Of a DNA stretch of 64,000 nucleotides, positions 44,113 through 57,025 are shown in pieces. The notes under the pieces were generated by a model. It searched no databases, was not told where the DNA came from, and saw nothing but the letters and a program-made list of their open reading frames with translations. The stretch is from assembly GCA_030141605.1 (NCBI GenBank), contig JAQGDQ010000165.1, forward strand, positions 62,001 through 126,000, given 5' to 3'. A program made the translations under genes and the position numbers. Source of the DNA: Tubiluchus corallicola. Taxonomy: Eukaryota; Priapulida; Priapulimorpha; Priapulimorphida; Tubiluchidae. The number at the start of each line of letters is the position of its first letter. Position 1 is the first letter of the stretch.

Positions 44113-45006
44113 AAAGTCAAGAAAACAAAAAGTCCTTATCTACTATCCCCACCTACTTTCTAGTAGTACAAAAAAAAACAGATGTTGAATTAGAAAAGTA
44201 TTATTTTATTAAGATTTTATGAAACTTTCTCATGCACGACACAAAGTGAAGCAATGTAATCATTTGTCGAAAACCAAGAAAAATCCTAATATACAAGTTT
44301 AAAGTCAACGAACTGTCATACCTTTACATTGACTACAGTGATTATGAAGCGAATTATTTCCCCCCTGTAAGCGAAAGTCAGTGAGCTGTCAATTACCAAA
44401 AGAGGGCGTGACCGCTGCAGCCTTACACACGAAAGTTCCTGAAGCCAAAACCTCAAGCAGCAAGGTACGAGCGAGCAGTATCAGACAGGCTTCCGCGCTG
44501 ATGATGATGATGGTCGTGGAAAGACTGTAACGATTTTCTTTGCTCTGAATTGCTTGAGATTGCAATCTTGATGCGCTGAAATTGCAATCTTGATGCGACG
44601 AAGAGCTGCTAACGTTGATAACATGATGATGTTTTAGCGTTAATTTGTTATGACGTGACTGGAATGGCGCTAAGAGATGTGAGAAAATTAGACAGGTTGT
44701 AATCAGGTGAGTTCTAATTCTTACTGAACTTAGTTAAAAAGTCGTATTACACTTTGTATTATCGATGTATGAGATTTTAGAAATGCACGAGAATTCGCTT
44801 CCATCTGAATTCAAACCCCGACTAGTCCACAATTTTTCAGTGTCACCTTTCTCCAACTCATTACCCGCAATGGTAAAATAAACTGCAATGATTTATAAAA
44901 TTCTGGCAGTCACAGCGATAATTAATTATGATTAACACTGAATTTATAATGAATTTAATTAAAATTAGTTTCGATTGAGTGCAGTGTTATATTGAACTCA
45001 TTATGA

Positions 45007-45100
45007 ATGACTAGTTACGGTAGTGGAATAGTCATCATGTTGACTACCAATCATTAGAAGCCGGGTTCAGTTCCCGAGTTTCAAATTTTATTGATGATTT
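45007..45100 (+). mobile_element. tRNA-like sequence, possible SINE head
   Basis: GACTACCAATCATTAGAAGC followed by CCGGGTTCAGTTCCCG looks like a tRNA anticodon arm plus T arm. Box A is poor and an AT-rich tail follows. It is unlikely to be a functional tRNA. Confidence 0.4.
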
Positions 45101-46386
45101 ATTATTTATGTATTAATTATTTATTACATATTTGTTTGTTCATTTTATATATTTATTAATTTTACTTATCAAGTTATAAAAAGTGAAATTCATTCACTGC
45201 TTCACAGTAAGACTATTTTACTTTCCTTTATTTCTAGATATTTTTCGATTTGAAAGTTGCTTAATATGTGTAATTAAAATCAAAAATAGCAAACTTTAAA
45301 TTACGCTCGCTACCATTCTGTATCTTATAACTTTGACGTCAGAAATTAAAAGCGAAAAAATAATTGTATTTCAGTCAAAGAAAGTAGACGAGATTAAATG
45401 CTGGAATAGGTCGAAATGTAATAGGAATCTTACTTGCTTATAATGCAGTTTCAACAGTATAGCTTCATGTAGGGTTTCCGCCCCGTCATGAACCGCGGAA
45501 ACTAAAACCAACAAGTTTAACTTTAAACTACAAAGTAGTACAAATTTCTTGATTTTCGAATCCAAAAAGCCCTAAAAGTCTAAAACTTACAAAAGTTTCA
45601 GCAGTGTATATCAATTTTTTGGAGTTTCTTTCCAGTCACATTTCTCTCGTTTTCTGAGGTTTCTGGGATCGGTTTAGCAATCGAATTATTAAGCACTTTA
45701 TGTTACGTGAATTAAAGCTAAAGCGGAACATTACTTGTCTTGCAGCACTTGCCGCTGGCAAGTAAAAATTCGTGAAAAATATAGACCGGATAAGTTTGCT
45801 GTTACCTTAATTAGCAGAGACTTAGCTGTTTTTGGCTTAATCTTTTGCAAAGTTTCAATAACATGCAAGTTGTGGTTTTGCTTTTTTCCACTTAAGCTTC
45901 AATGTGATGGTCGAACTCAGGATATTTCAGAATGTTTCAAAAATCCGACCGAACTACGAATCTATGACCGAATTTCAGGAGACGTCGGGCCAAATCAGGA
46001 GTGCTGGCAATCCTTGCTTCACGTGGTGCAATTGCTACTAACATTAAGCTGTTTATAGTAGAAAAAACTCCAACAACTTGTAGTTTACAGTGATTAGTTT
46101 GTAGCTAGAAATGTAAATAAGAAACTTAAACCACAACAAGATGTTAGGCGGCGGCAGGCGGCAAGGATAACAGGGTATATTATGACTCTGGCGGCGGACA
46201 AGAACACTTCTAAAACTGATTGCTAATAAAAGACTTTCAGTTTTGTGCCTTTAAGAATGTTGTGATTTTACTTCGCGTATTTTACTAGCTTTTTACTGGC
46301 GACAAGCGAGTCTAGGAACACGTGTGTCATTGAGTACGTATTCTAGAGCCATTTATAGTGTCGTGGTCGGTGTTTGATATTGCTTG

Positions 46387-46695
46387 AATAAGCCTTTTCA
46401 CGGTTCCAGCGATTGATGATGATCGTGAAAAGGTCAAAGATTAAGTGTACCAGCTACGCATTTGTGTACACTTGACAGCGCCTCGCAGTCCATGCTATTG
46501 TAAATTTAACAGTTTAAGCAGCTAGCTAGAATCTTACCTAGTCCGCTATTAAATCAGTCGACGTATACATTAATGCATAGTTAAGTAAAGCCCACGTAGA
46601 ACAACTGAAATTACTGAACTGGTGCGGCAGACGGCTTTGCTTTACACACACGTCACGCGACGGGTGTAATTAAGACGCATTGCTGTGGTATCTTG
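46387..46695. mobile_element. Family C MITE, right-truncated copy C4
   Basis: AATAAGCCTTTTCACGGTTC to TTAAGACGCATTGCTGTGG; the right terminus is missing. Confidence 0.75.
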
Positions 46696-47031
46696 CAGGA
46701 TACCGAATTGTAAAAAATGACAAACGCTTGTAGGTGGTAAGCAGTAATACGAACTTTTATAAGTGCTCGCTGTTTATATTTAAAATATCTTCTATGTATA
46801 ATTTTCTGCGTGACTCGTAGTCCAGTTGTAGGTGTAAGTAACTTATTGTATACAACAAGTAGTGTCTTATCAATGCAGTCAGCTGTGTAAGGTTAAAACA
46901 CAGTTACCCCAAATAAGAAGCTACTTGTACACGTGGGAATTGAAATGTTCCTAACTTCTGGGGAGAACTAAATCATCTCAGATATGGCTTCATAAATAAG
47001 ATTTCTCAGTCATTATACATATTTATAAATC

Positions 47032-47360
47032 CAGTTTTTCCCTCAGGTTGCTTCTCTGTAGTATTCACTACCAAAAAAATTCTTCGCCTGAAACCTGTCA
47101 TATCACTCGACTCAAGAAAAACGTCTATGGATACATACAAATCCATTTTCCCTCGGGTTGCTTCTCTGAGGTATTCACTACCAAAAATGCTTTCCTGAAA
47201 CCTGTAACGTCATTCGATTCCAGAAAAAGCTTGTATGGATACTTACAGATCCATTTTCCCTTAGGCTGATCCCTTAGCCAGTAAAAATGTTTCCCTGAAC
47301 GCCCTGTGTACCTTTACTCGATTCAAGAAGCGCATCAACAGGCATTTCCTCTCACTGTAA
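47032..47360. repeat. Three imperfect tandem copies, about 108-bp unit
   Basis: Each unit begins CCATTTTCCCTCGGGTTGCT or a variant and ends TATGGATACTTACAGAT. The last copy reads LNALCTFTRFKKRINRHFLS before a stop, reminiscent of a LINE reverse transcriptase tail; this link is weak. Confidence 0.6.
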
Positions 47361-47489
47361 AATTAGTTACACGAGATTTCATGTTACTTGACGTGTATAG
47401 GTACGTGTATCTTTAGTTTTCTGCCTTTGCTATTTACATTGAGTATCACTAGTTTGGCTTATTTGGGACGATTTGTAGGGGGAGTCCTG

Positions 47490-47980
47490 CTAGTGATTAC
47501 GTCACAACTGAACATAATTTTCAACATTCTAAGAGCAGGCTGAAAGTTGTTTGCAAAAGCGAAAATTGAAGTACAGTATTACTGTACAACATTCTGTGTA
47601 ATATACAAAAAGTCGGCAAGCTTTAAGACAAAAACTCAAATTTCAAATTAACCGCATGAGCTGTCGAACGTGTGTACACACGTAATCGAAATTGTGTACT
47701 ACGCCAGAAACTAACACCTCTGAACTGAGAGGTACAGCACCTGTTTTTCATGCAACGCGTTTACGGAATGCAGGCGCTAGTGCCCGTCTAACTAACGTGG
47801 AACGAATAGCGAAATGCATGTAAAAGCGAAGAACTGGCCGGGGGAACATGAAATTATTTTTGCGTGATAATAATTCTTTCACATAAGTCATTTTTTAAAA
47901 AATAGCATGTTTCGTTTCAATATTTTGAATTGTTGATTGTTTTGACCAACAGTTTAAGATTGGGTCCAGTTTTCCTTTAA
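47490..47980. mobile_element. Family B TTAA MITE, copy B6
   Basis: Carries CTGAACATAATTTTCAAC, GTGATAATAATTCTTTCAC and the end GGGTCCAGTTTTCC with TTAA at 47977-47980. The left end is not intact. Confidence 0.75.
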
Positions 47981-48640
47981 ATAACCCGAAGATCTCAACA
48001 ATTGTCAACGCCTTGCTTTAGTCAATAAGTCAATAATGCTTTCAGTAACAGATTGAGTGCCTGTCTTACAAGATTTAAGCCTGTATATTAAACGCCTTGG
48101 CGTTTGTCTCGTACCAAATGAGCAACCCAATTAGGACGCCAGATTTCATGCCTGTGCTCCAGTTATTTCTGCCTAAATGGCTTCATTATTATTGTGCACA
48201 GGAGGCGTTTCAGTCTGCTGTTTCAAATCAAGGCTCGTGTGGTTATTATAATAATGCCATGCGGGTAGTTAATTCACGAATAAATTGCTTTGTCGATTTA
48301 GTGGATTGTTCTCAGAATAGGCAGCCAGAAAAGCTTTAAAAATGTTGATACATGGAGGGATAACTTGGCTTCGGGGGTGGAAACAAATTAAAAATTGCAC
48401 CTATAATTTCACAATATTTTTTTAAATGAAGTAAGATTTTGGTCATTAATAGATAATAATGTCATTACAGTTGTAAACATGATGAAATAATTACAATAAT
48501 TAAGAAGAATCTGATTTTTCTGGTTACAAGATTTAATTCCGAGTTTGTAATCCATTGGCTTATAATTCCTTCCAAGTAAATGTGACATTGAACTGCAGGA
48601 ATTATAATTACTGTCGGTCTTACCACGTATTACAATTCTG

Positions 48641-48985
48641 GCGACATCATTACGATCATCATCATCATCATCGTTATCATCTTTGTCATCGTCATTATCA
48701 TCGTCATCATCATTATCATTTTGATCACCACATTTGTCACCACCATTGCCATCATCATGATCACCGTCACCACCGCCAGTACTACCAAAATTATTATCAT
48801 CATCGTCATCATCATCATCATCTTCTTCATTATCATCGTCGTCATTGTCGTCATCGTCATCGTCATCACTTCCGTCACCACATTCGCCATCATCATTGCC
48901 ATCATCATCATCACCACCACCACCTCCGCCACTGCCACTACTACCAAAATTATCATCATCGTCGTCACCATCATTACCATGATGG
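48641..48985. repeat. CAT/CAC trinucleotide-type repeat
   Basis: Imperfect CATCATCGTCATCACCACC array. The His-rich (plus), Ile/Thr-rich (plus) and Met-rich (minus) frames of 100-164 aa are simple-repeat artefacts. Confidence 0.92.
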
Positions 48986-49769
48986 ACAGAAGGGAATATT
49001 GTACTCTTTCTTTGTCTCTATAGTGAAAGAATGCATGAAAAATCAATAAAAATATAACCACGAATCGCTTTATTTCAACCAATCAAATTCCTACGTAGCG
49101 TGCTCACGTTTTGTTAAAGTAATTGTACCGCGTCGCATTGAAATCTCTTAACAAACTCTTTTGCATTCAGCTCGTGGTGTTCAAATTACGTTGTCCAACG
49201 AGATACATAAATTATGTAAGATTGACTTGCGATGCGTGCAGCCCTCTGGTGGCAGATCAGAGTTAATGGAGAAGCTTATCAATATGAGAATAAAATTGTA
49301 GCACAGAACTGGTTACCCTTCATAGTGGAAACGTTTAAAATGAAACTGTAGGTAGTAAGATTTAAATACTAGTAAAGTAAAGTTTTAGACAACGCATTTC
49401 TTAAGAAACTTACACCTAATTTTTGAGTTGTAAAAATTTAATATGTTATTGATTCAGTGCACGGCAAAATTTATCTGTGTGCTCGCTAACAATTAGGGCC
49501 TATTTTGTGTATATTGTTGTGATGAGACAGGAATGTAAACGAAAACGAAGATTATAACTCTAACATGAGTCACTGAACCAGTAAGGGTGTCTCATACAAG
49601 TCTGATGCGTATAGTTCTCCCTTCAGTGAGATAAATAATTTGTGCACTTATGCAGACAAAATCGCCTAAACGCATCTGCAGTCAGCTGTCCGATGCATCA
49701 CATTGATTTTAAATGCTTATAATGTAACTGTATTTTTATAATTTTCTTCTTTTTTAGTTCATTTATTTC

Positions 49770-50170
49770 TTAAAGCAAAACCGGACCCAATGTTAAACTG
49801 TAGGTCAAAACAATTTACTTTTTAAAATATTGAAATTAAACAGACTATTTTTCAAAAATGACTTACGTGAAAGAATTATTACCACACAAACACAATTTCA
49901 CGTTCGCGCCACTAGTTTTTGGCTATTACATGCATCTCGCTGTTCGCTAGTTAGACGAGCACTAGCATTTCGGATCGTGGAATATTTCTGCTATTGAAAA
50001 TTATGTTAGTTTGTGATGTCATTAATAGCTGGGCTCGCCTGCCGTTAATTAAGTTTTAAATATATAATTTAATTATCAGAAACGCTTTTGCAGTATTAAA
50101 TGTGTTAAAATGTATATTGTTTTCGGATTTGAAAATTGGGTAGTATATGAAAAATCCTGTCTTCCTTTAA
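49770..50170. mobile_element. Family B TTAA MITE, copy B7 with both TTAA ends
   Basis: TTAA plus AGCAAAACCGGACCC at 49770 and CCTGTCTTCC plus TTAA at 50167-50170, reverse orientation to B9. It shows asymmetric termini: one AGCAAAACCGGACC, the other AGGAAGACAGGA. Confidence 0.85.
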
Positions 50171-50604
50171 TTTATTCACATTGTACATTTTTAGCACTTG
50201 TTTATTTGTATATATTTTTATAATATTACACTATAATTTTACGGTGAAACAAAAACAAAATTGTAAAAAAACGAAAAAAGTTTTCCAGCCGCTTGCTTAT
50301 CATTTACAGACGGAGTTGGATTTTGAATGCACAGTTGCTGCTGTCTGAATTATTCATATAAAATGCAGCTTTTGCGTGCAGTAAGCTTACGTAATTTTTC
50401 TTCTAATGTGTGAAAATTAGCAGAGTTTGTGTAAATTCTCTACGTGCTCACTGTGTGGAAAAACAACCTGCAAATTACATCGTACTAATCGACTAAAGGC
50501 TTTCTAACGGCTATAATTCTTCAAAATGTTGTAGAGCTTGCACTGCTATTCATTAAGGTTTTAATTACAAAAGAAAACAGTGGAAAATGCGACGTATTGA
50601 CAAG

Positions 50605-50880
50605 ACAGTATAGTCCAGTGGTAACGCGTCTGCTTTCCGTCTGGTAGGTCGTTAGTTCGATACTGCGGCTGGGTAATGCTAAAGACTTTAAAAATGGTAC
50701 CTGTTTTTACCCTGCCTGGCGCGTGGTATTTAGGTCAAAAGTGGGGTAATAATAATCTCTGTTATGTAGTTAAGTTTTATAATTTACAGTCGGCGTTTAA
50801 AGGCTCTTGGCAGGCTTGTGTTGTGTGTTGAATTTAAAGACGACTTTAAATAAAAGTTATTATTTATAGTTAAAACACCA
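50605..50880 (+). mobile_element. tRNA-derived SINE
   Basis: Box A TAGTCCAGTGG and box B GTTCGATAC are intact and about 40 bp apart, in a tRNA-like head ending near 50690. A body with CCTGCCTGGCGCGTGG and TTAGGTCAAAAGTGG and an AATAAAAG end follow. It directly abuts the 3' side of a Penelope-like remnant. Confidence 0.7.
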
Positions 50881-50889
50881 CAACTTTAT

Positions 50890-51415
50890 TAAAACATTTA
50901 ATCTATATAGTTAAAAAATCATGTCACACGTGTCGACAGTGCTCGCTGTCATCGTCAGTGATAAATTTTTGCTAACATACAACCAGTTTATATAGGCAGA
51001 GCCTACAGTATAGAACATTATGCACTAATTATGTATTTAACAGAAGCCAAATAAGGTAATGAATAAGCAGACCAGTAGAAAAGAAATTAATACAGTAACA
51101 AATAACTAAGTGTTTTAGAATAAAGTTAAAGGAACTAAACTGCTTTGCGCATTAAGAGAAGGCTTATTAGGGTACATAGATAAACTTTCTTTGATTAACA
51201 AGTCCCAGTTATATGTAGCTCTGTTCACAATGCTGAAATTATTAAAATCAGCTTTGTGACCAGAGGCACAAATATGGTCATTAATGCTAGATTGAGGAGA
51301 ATTTTTTAATTTCTTGCCAGTTTTAGACGAAATACCCAAATGTTCACAAATTCTTACTTTAAAGTGTCTGGATATTTTGCCATGGTAAGCAACATTGCAG
51401 CTGCTGCACTAAAAT
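50890..51415 (-). pseudogene. Penelope-like element 3' part: GIY-YIG endonuclease and 3' UTR
   Basis: On the minus strand, 51415-51115 reads CNVAYHGKISRHFKVRICEH, LGISSKTGKKLKNSPQSSIN, DH, a GHKADFNNFSIVNR block, LLIKESLSMYPNKPSLN and PLTLF, then a stop. The order (Y-x-G, R, EH, DH…GH, catalytic-type KES, KPSLN) is that of the endonuclease end of Penelope-like retroelements. The 3' UTR has GACGATGACAGCGAGCACTG. An (ATT)n tract cuts the 5' side. Confidence 0.75.
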
Positions 51416-51440
51416 TTATAAATAATAAATCTATAAATAA

Positions 51441-51441
51441 G

Positions 51442-51539
<98 letters not shown>
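51441..51539. repeat. (ATT)n microsatellite
   Basis: About 33 perfect ATT units. They sit at the broken 5' side of the Penelope-like fragment. Confidence 0.97.
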
Positions 51540-52013
51540 GTATAGTCCTAAAAGCTTTTCAGTTACTGTAAAAGTACAATGTGTTTTCATCTAAGGTGAT
51601 TTCTGTACGTCTGAGTCTGTGTGTCCTCCAAAGTTATGGACACTCATCTCTGGCGGCTGGCTTCTACTAAATCAATATTCGTGATATTTGCAAGAAGTAG
51701 AAGTGATTCAAAGTGCTGTTACTTTTCAAGCGTGATATGATCGTCAGAATCCAATGAAATTTTCATGAGCATAAGTGGGAGGCTAGGATGGATTTTACTG
51801 CAAGAACGTCTTGAGAATATCGTAGCGGCATATTGTCACATGTATAAAACTGACATGATGAGGAAAAGATTCAAAAAGATCTTTATTAGAGAGGATATGT
51901 TGGAATTATTTCCTTAGAAAAGCTCAAAGCTCCCGGAAGACGTGTGATTGTAATTACGTAATCAGTTGAGTGATCAAAGTGCCTTAAAAACCTAAGAGTC
52001 TTACTCTAAGTAA

Positions 52014-52580
52014 TACAGGGTGTCTCAAAAGTCACTATATATTTTGATTTCTATTTTTTTAAATTTTTTTTTCAATCTCAGCAAATTCTTACATGAATCA
52101 AAAGGGGCTTTTGGCAGTTTTTTATTTATTTTTGACTGGAACGTGGTTGCTATGGTGATGACAGTAACTTTAGAAATGAGGTGCAATATCAGCCTGGCAT
52201 GAAAGAGTTCGATCACCAACTGAAGTTCAGTGGGAATTCAGAGTTCCATCTAGACCACACTATTCTCTCACTATTAACAATGTAGTTTTTCAATTTTTCA
52301 ATAAGGTACAGCCCTTCTTCACCATCATGGACTGTGTGAGACTTTTTCAACGCAAGATGTCTGACTTGCTATTGTTTTGGTCTCTGTAGCTCTCGTCTCT
52401 GTACCTCGAAGAAGGTGATGAAAACAGCAAAGCCTACTAGTGCAGCAGTTCTTTTCAGATTTTTGTCTAATTTGACAAAGGAATTGCTCAAGGTTTTAGT
52501 TCATCTGAATCAATTTTCAAACTATTTACTTCGTTTGCTAAAAAATATAAAAGTGTATAATGTTTTTGAGACAACCTATA
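52014..52580. mobile_element. mariner-like TIR element
   Basis: ACAGGGTGTCTCAAAAGTCA at the left and TTTTTGAGACAACCTATA at the right are inverted, flanked by TA. About 565 bp; no intact transposase. Confidence 0.6.
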
Positions 52581-52760
52581 TAAGTTCAAGCTTTAGCAAA
52601 TTTTTCTAAAGAGTGTTGGAATGACTCTCTACCACTCTCACCATTCAACTACAGTTGAAAATAAAAGAAAATGGTTTATATTCGCATCAAAAGCTGAATG
52701 TTTGTGTAAAAGCTGTCGAATAGTTTACGAGGTGTAACTCCTGGTGGGGCAAAAACTCTG

Positions 52761-52987
52761 AATAAGCTTTTTCATAGTTCCAGCGATTAATGATGATCAT
52801 GAAAAGGTCAAAGGTTAAGTGTACCAGACATTTGTGTACACTTGACAACGCCTTGCAGCCCAAGCTATTGTAATAGTGCCAGTTTTAAAAGCTAGCTAGA
52901 ACCTTGCCTGATTCAAGTTTTTCTCTTCCCAAGCAAGATATTGCTAGTAAATCACTCTACGCACAGACTAATGGTAATTAAATAAAG
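52761..52987. mobile_element. Family C MITE, left half (C5)
   Basis: AATAAGCTTTTTCATAGTTC, GTCAAAGGTTAAGTGTACC and CCCAAGCAAGATATTGCTAG match family C; the right half is absent. Confidence 0.75.
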
Positions 52988-54191
52988 TTACGTGTTTTTA
53001 ATGTATGTCATTTATGTACTTTTTAACTACTTTCTCTCTTTAATTTTCGAAAATGGTAAGTTTATGCCTTCATAATTTGTTTTATTAGTAATTGTATTTT
53101 TATGTAATGCCTATGAGCTGAAATGAAGAGTGAAATTAAAAGTTACTGGAGTTTGCTGAAGTTTGCCATGATCAGTTTGCAAATTAGATTCGTAACTTTT
53201 CGCAGGGATAAAATTTTAAAGTGCACAGTTATACTTCTTCCTGTGGTGACACTGCAATTGTTCATGTGTACCTGATATCGCAATCAAAGAAGATCCTTCC
53301 TTGAATTTTTCGCAAGCATTTTAAACTAAAAGTTGGCCCAACTCTAGTTGATATGGCTGAAATTTTGGAAGCTATTCTGAAAATTTGGCGTTAATACAAA
53401 AAGCCAACGATTTCTTTATTTCGATACATTCCCTGATGGATTGCTAAAAATAATGTAATCAGAGGTCAACGTAACCAGACATGTCGCAGTAAGATATCAT
53501 CGCTGTGGCTTCTTGTATAACATTTCCAGTGAATAACATCTATATTTCCAACGTTATTTCGTGTTTGATTATATAGTGTAATACTTGTCCAAAATGTTCA
53601 AAACGTAATTATCTACAAATTCCAACCTACCCAAAGCAATACAGTGGCTTCTGGCTGTGGAAATATGGCTTCTCTAGTCTAGACATTTGGTCCTTGCTTC
53701 CGTAGGTCAAACTTGTAATTTATTAGCCTTGAATGTACAAGCAGCAGAACCGATATAAAGGAAAGCCATGTTGTTCAATTGCAGCAAGAACAACACCTCC
53801 AAGGAAGTATGGTCGGCGATAAAATCCATCCGCCGACACGATCTGTTATAGAGATCATGTCATGAGTTCCCGCGTATAACCGTGTTTATGATCTAAATAT
53901 TTACAAACACCGAGGGAATTTCGCTGTGCATAAGTCGGGCCGTTATAACCCAGCTGTCGACACGTGCGGGTGGTACGAGTGATGGTCAGTCAGTGTCTCA
54001 GTGGGTGTACTGAAGATGATTAATAGTAGTCAGGTGTCTATGTCATTGGGCTTGTAAAACACTATAAAACTGTCAGTAAAGAAGTAGCTGTCAGTACTTT
54101 TATGAGTTAGAATTGTTACGTGACGTCTCTATGAGAAAGGAGTGCAGCAAGGTGGTCAAGAGCCAGGAGTGGCGGAGGAGGTCAGATATGT

Positions 54192-54207
54192 CGGAAATGC
54201 ATTTCCG
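54192..54207. repeat. 16-bp perfect palindrome CGGAAATGCATTTCCG
   Basis: Exact self-complement around ATGCAT, in a stretch (53.9-54.3 kb) with a TATAAA and several TGACG-like words that could be a solo LTR or promoter. No partner LTR was seen. Confidence 0.4.
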
Positions 54208-55171
54208 AGTAGCAAATTAAGTATTTGCCTCATGTAAATAACTGTAGGAAGTGTCTACGAAAGTTTGTACATAATTACTTCTGTTGTTCTTTTGTGCAAG
54301 TATGTAAATAGAAAACTTGACTTAGTGCCTCATTAACTAATTAATGTGTTGAATGAATTAGGCCTGGTATAAAGTCCGTGGCAGAAATTAAGAGATTTAG
54401 AGAAACCTGATCTGCCATAAAGTAGATGGTACAGGTTTCTCCCCACACCAAATGCAATAGGGAATATAGTTTTTCCCACAAATAAGTGCACTGTAGGAAA
54501 GTGGTTCAGTTTGACCCCGTTATAGGAAATATAAGTTTTCCCAAAATGATAACTTTGAAATTGTAAACTGTTATTGTTGTGACGGCTACAGATATCTTTA
54601 CTTTGTATCACAGGATTGTTATTATGAATTGTATGTTTTGTTGAATTCTTAAGTACATCATGATGTTTTAATTCACTGTTTATTCCCTTCATTCACTTAT
54701 ATACAGGCATCAACTAATTGGACAACAGGTATTAATAATAAACCCTTTCGTACATTTATTTGATACGTCTCTCCCTTCTTATCTGAGCAGAAAACAAACA
54801 AACGAACCAAAACCTAAATTTAAGTTTTCGACATGATAGCAAACTTTAGTCTTGTTCTCGACATTATGTCGAAAGCACTCTGCAGAATTTAGTTGATTGA
54901 GACCTCAAGAGGGCGAAATGATCTTATATCTCAACAGTTTAGCAAGACCAGATTGCTAGGCAATACAGTGATTAATCTGAAAACAAGATGGAAGTTTTGG
55001 TCCTGCCATAACCCTCTGCATTGACTAAGCTTTGTCAATAAGTGTTAGATCTCATTTTGTAGGGTGCTAAAAAGTTCGATTTACGTACTTGTGAGCCCTG
55101 GGTGAAATTCATGATTAGAAATGTTGTCATGTTTCAGTATCCAATATATATTTTTTATTTGCCCAATATGT

Positions 55172-55292
55172 TTAGGCCACTGTACGCCACTGTGGACCTA
55201 CACTTATTGTACAGGAGCCCCATACTCCGGGCCCTATACTTATTGTACAGGAGCCCAATATTCCGGGCCCTATACTTATAGTTCAGGGACCC
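55172..55292. repeat. Three tandem copies, about 42-bp unit
   Basis: Units contain CCTACACTTATTGTACAGGA and GCCCCATACTCCGGG with few changes; the third is partial. Confidence 0.75.
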
Positions 55293-56321
55293 TTATGATT
55301 TTGAAAATATTATATAATGAAATACCCGGTGTACACTTGAAACAAGGATATACGCTGACACGTTGCGCGACAAATTATTTTTAGTGTGTCGTCGGTACTC
55401 GTGGGCCCTAGGCCAATGGCCTACTTGACCTATTGGTAAATTCAGTCCTGTCTGTGGTATAAAATAAAATATTTCCGATGAGACAGAATTTAAAGCTTTG
55501 GACAATTGTTTTCAACTTTGTTGTTTCTGTTTTGATAACATGTTTGCAGATTTCACAAAAAAGCTCGATCATGTGATTACACGTCGTTCACAAAGGAGAC
55601 GTTGCTACTGGTGTTTCTTGTCCTGGTATTTGTCTTGTAACCAGAACCCTCCCTGACTGGTTGTAAAAGCACAGTGGCTTTTCGCAGTACATCTCTTTAT
55701 GAGCTCATTCCCAACCTTAAAGCGCCAGATCAGCAGAGACCAAACAGAAAGAATGTTCGCAGTTTCATGAAAGAAAAGAAATTCTATTAAGACATAGGGT
55801 AGATACAATAATGACTTCTAAAACACCACAAACAGTTATCTCTACTGATTTGTTTCTGACAGTACACCACAAGTTGTTGGTTAGTCAAAAGGTTTATAAG
55901 GCAAACAGGCAGTTTTGTTCTTTTTAAGACCTACGCAATACAAGTAGTTTCAAGTATGCTTGTCAATAGTTTCATTTTGATTACTTCTTAATTAGCAATT
56001 GCAATGTTTTTCCAGTTTAGTTTTTAATACCGCTTCTTAATGAATTTTGTATCCTTTATTTTAATATCATACTATACTTATAATTTACATGTAGTTTTAT
56101 CTGTAATTTTTATTATTGTAACTCTACCTTTACAGCTGACGAATGACGAAAGTTTCTGAAAAAATAAGTTTTTGAGATTTAATTTTATTTTTAATCTTAA
56201 GAAAAAGAATGTTTAGAATCAGACTTGTTCTTCTGCATAAAACTCCTCAAAAAGAGATGAATGAATTTCAGCATCTCTCTGGTAGAATTACGTAGTTCTT
56301 ATAATCAATTCAAAGTCCATG

Positions 56322-56466
56322 ACTAACGGCGCGCGTTCAGACTAGCAACTTTTCTAGCCAAATAAACTCGATAAGTAACTCGCTAAACAAGTAAGTACGT
56401 ATAAGCGTATTCAGACTAGAAAGGCAAACTAGCTAAGAGTTACTCTCCGACAGTAAGGGCGACGAT
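56322..56466. mobile_element. Family G element, partial inverted copy G2
   Basis: Begins GGCGCGCGTTCAGACTAGCA and ends near GAGTTACTCTCCGACAGTAA, the reverse complement of the right part of G1. It abuts B8. Confidence 0.6.
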
Positions 56467-57025
56467 AAAGACATACTATTTTTTTAAAAATTGCTTAACG
56501 TGAATGAATTATTACCAACAAACACAATTTCACGTTCGCGCCACTAGTTCTTCGTTGTTACATGCAATTCACCATTTGCTAGTTAGACGGGCACTAGTGC
56601 CTGCAGTTCGGAACAGCTTTGCTTAAAAAACAGGTGCTGTACCTCTCAGTTCAGATGTGTTAGTTTGTGACGAACTTCAAACGTTCGACAGTTTATGCGT
56701 GAACTCAGCGGTAAATTTGAAATTTGAACTTTCAGCTTAAAACTTGCCTAGTTTTAGTGCAACACACTGAATACCTTACAGTAGCACTTTACTTAAATTT
56801 TCGTTTTCGTAAACACGTGCAAAACGCTCGTGGAATATTTTTGCTGTTAAAAATTATGTTAGTTTGTGATGTTATCAATAATTGGGGTCGCTTGCCGTTA
56901 ATTAAGATTTTAATTTATCATTTAATTATCAGAAACGCTTTTGCAGTATTAATTGTTTAAAATGTATATTTTTATCGGACTTGAAAATGGGGCAGTATGT
57001 GAAAAATTATCCTGTCTTCCTTTAA
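56467..57025. mobile_element. Family B TTAA MITE, copy B8
   Basis: Near full length, reverse orientation to B9; ends ATTATCCTGTCTTCC with TTAA at 57022-57025. Its first bases join G2. Confidence 0.8.

Noticed and set aside
43679-44188. 169-aa Ile-His-Pro-Ser protein
   Set aside because: All but the first 35 residues is the (CATC)n repeat; there is no ATG at its start.
45007-45100. Functional tRNA gene
   Set aside because: The T arm is good, but box A and the acceptor stem are not; more likely a SINE head.
45735-46058. 107-aa plus-strand ORF
   Set aside because: Cys-containing frame without a recognised domain; alternative frames are nearly as open, so coding status is unsupported.
48555-49082. 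164-aa His-rich and 150-aa Met-rich proteins
   Set aside because: The frames come from the CAT/CAC simple repeat and are open on both strands.
54333-54692. 119-aa minus-strand ORF
   Set aside because: Asn/His-rich translation of AT-rich DNA, no recognised domain; length is not exceptional for this many frames.
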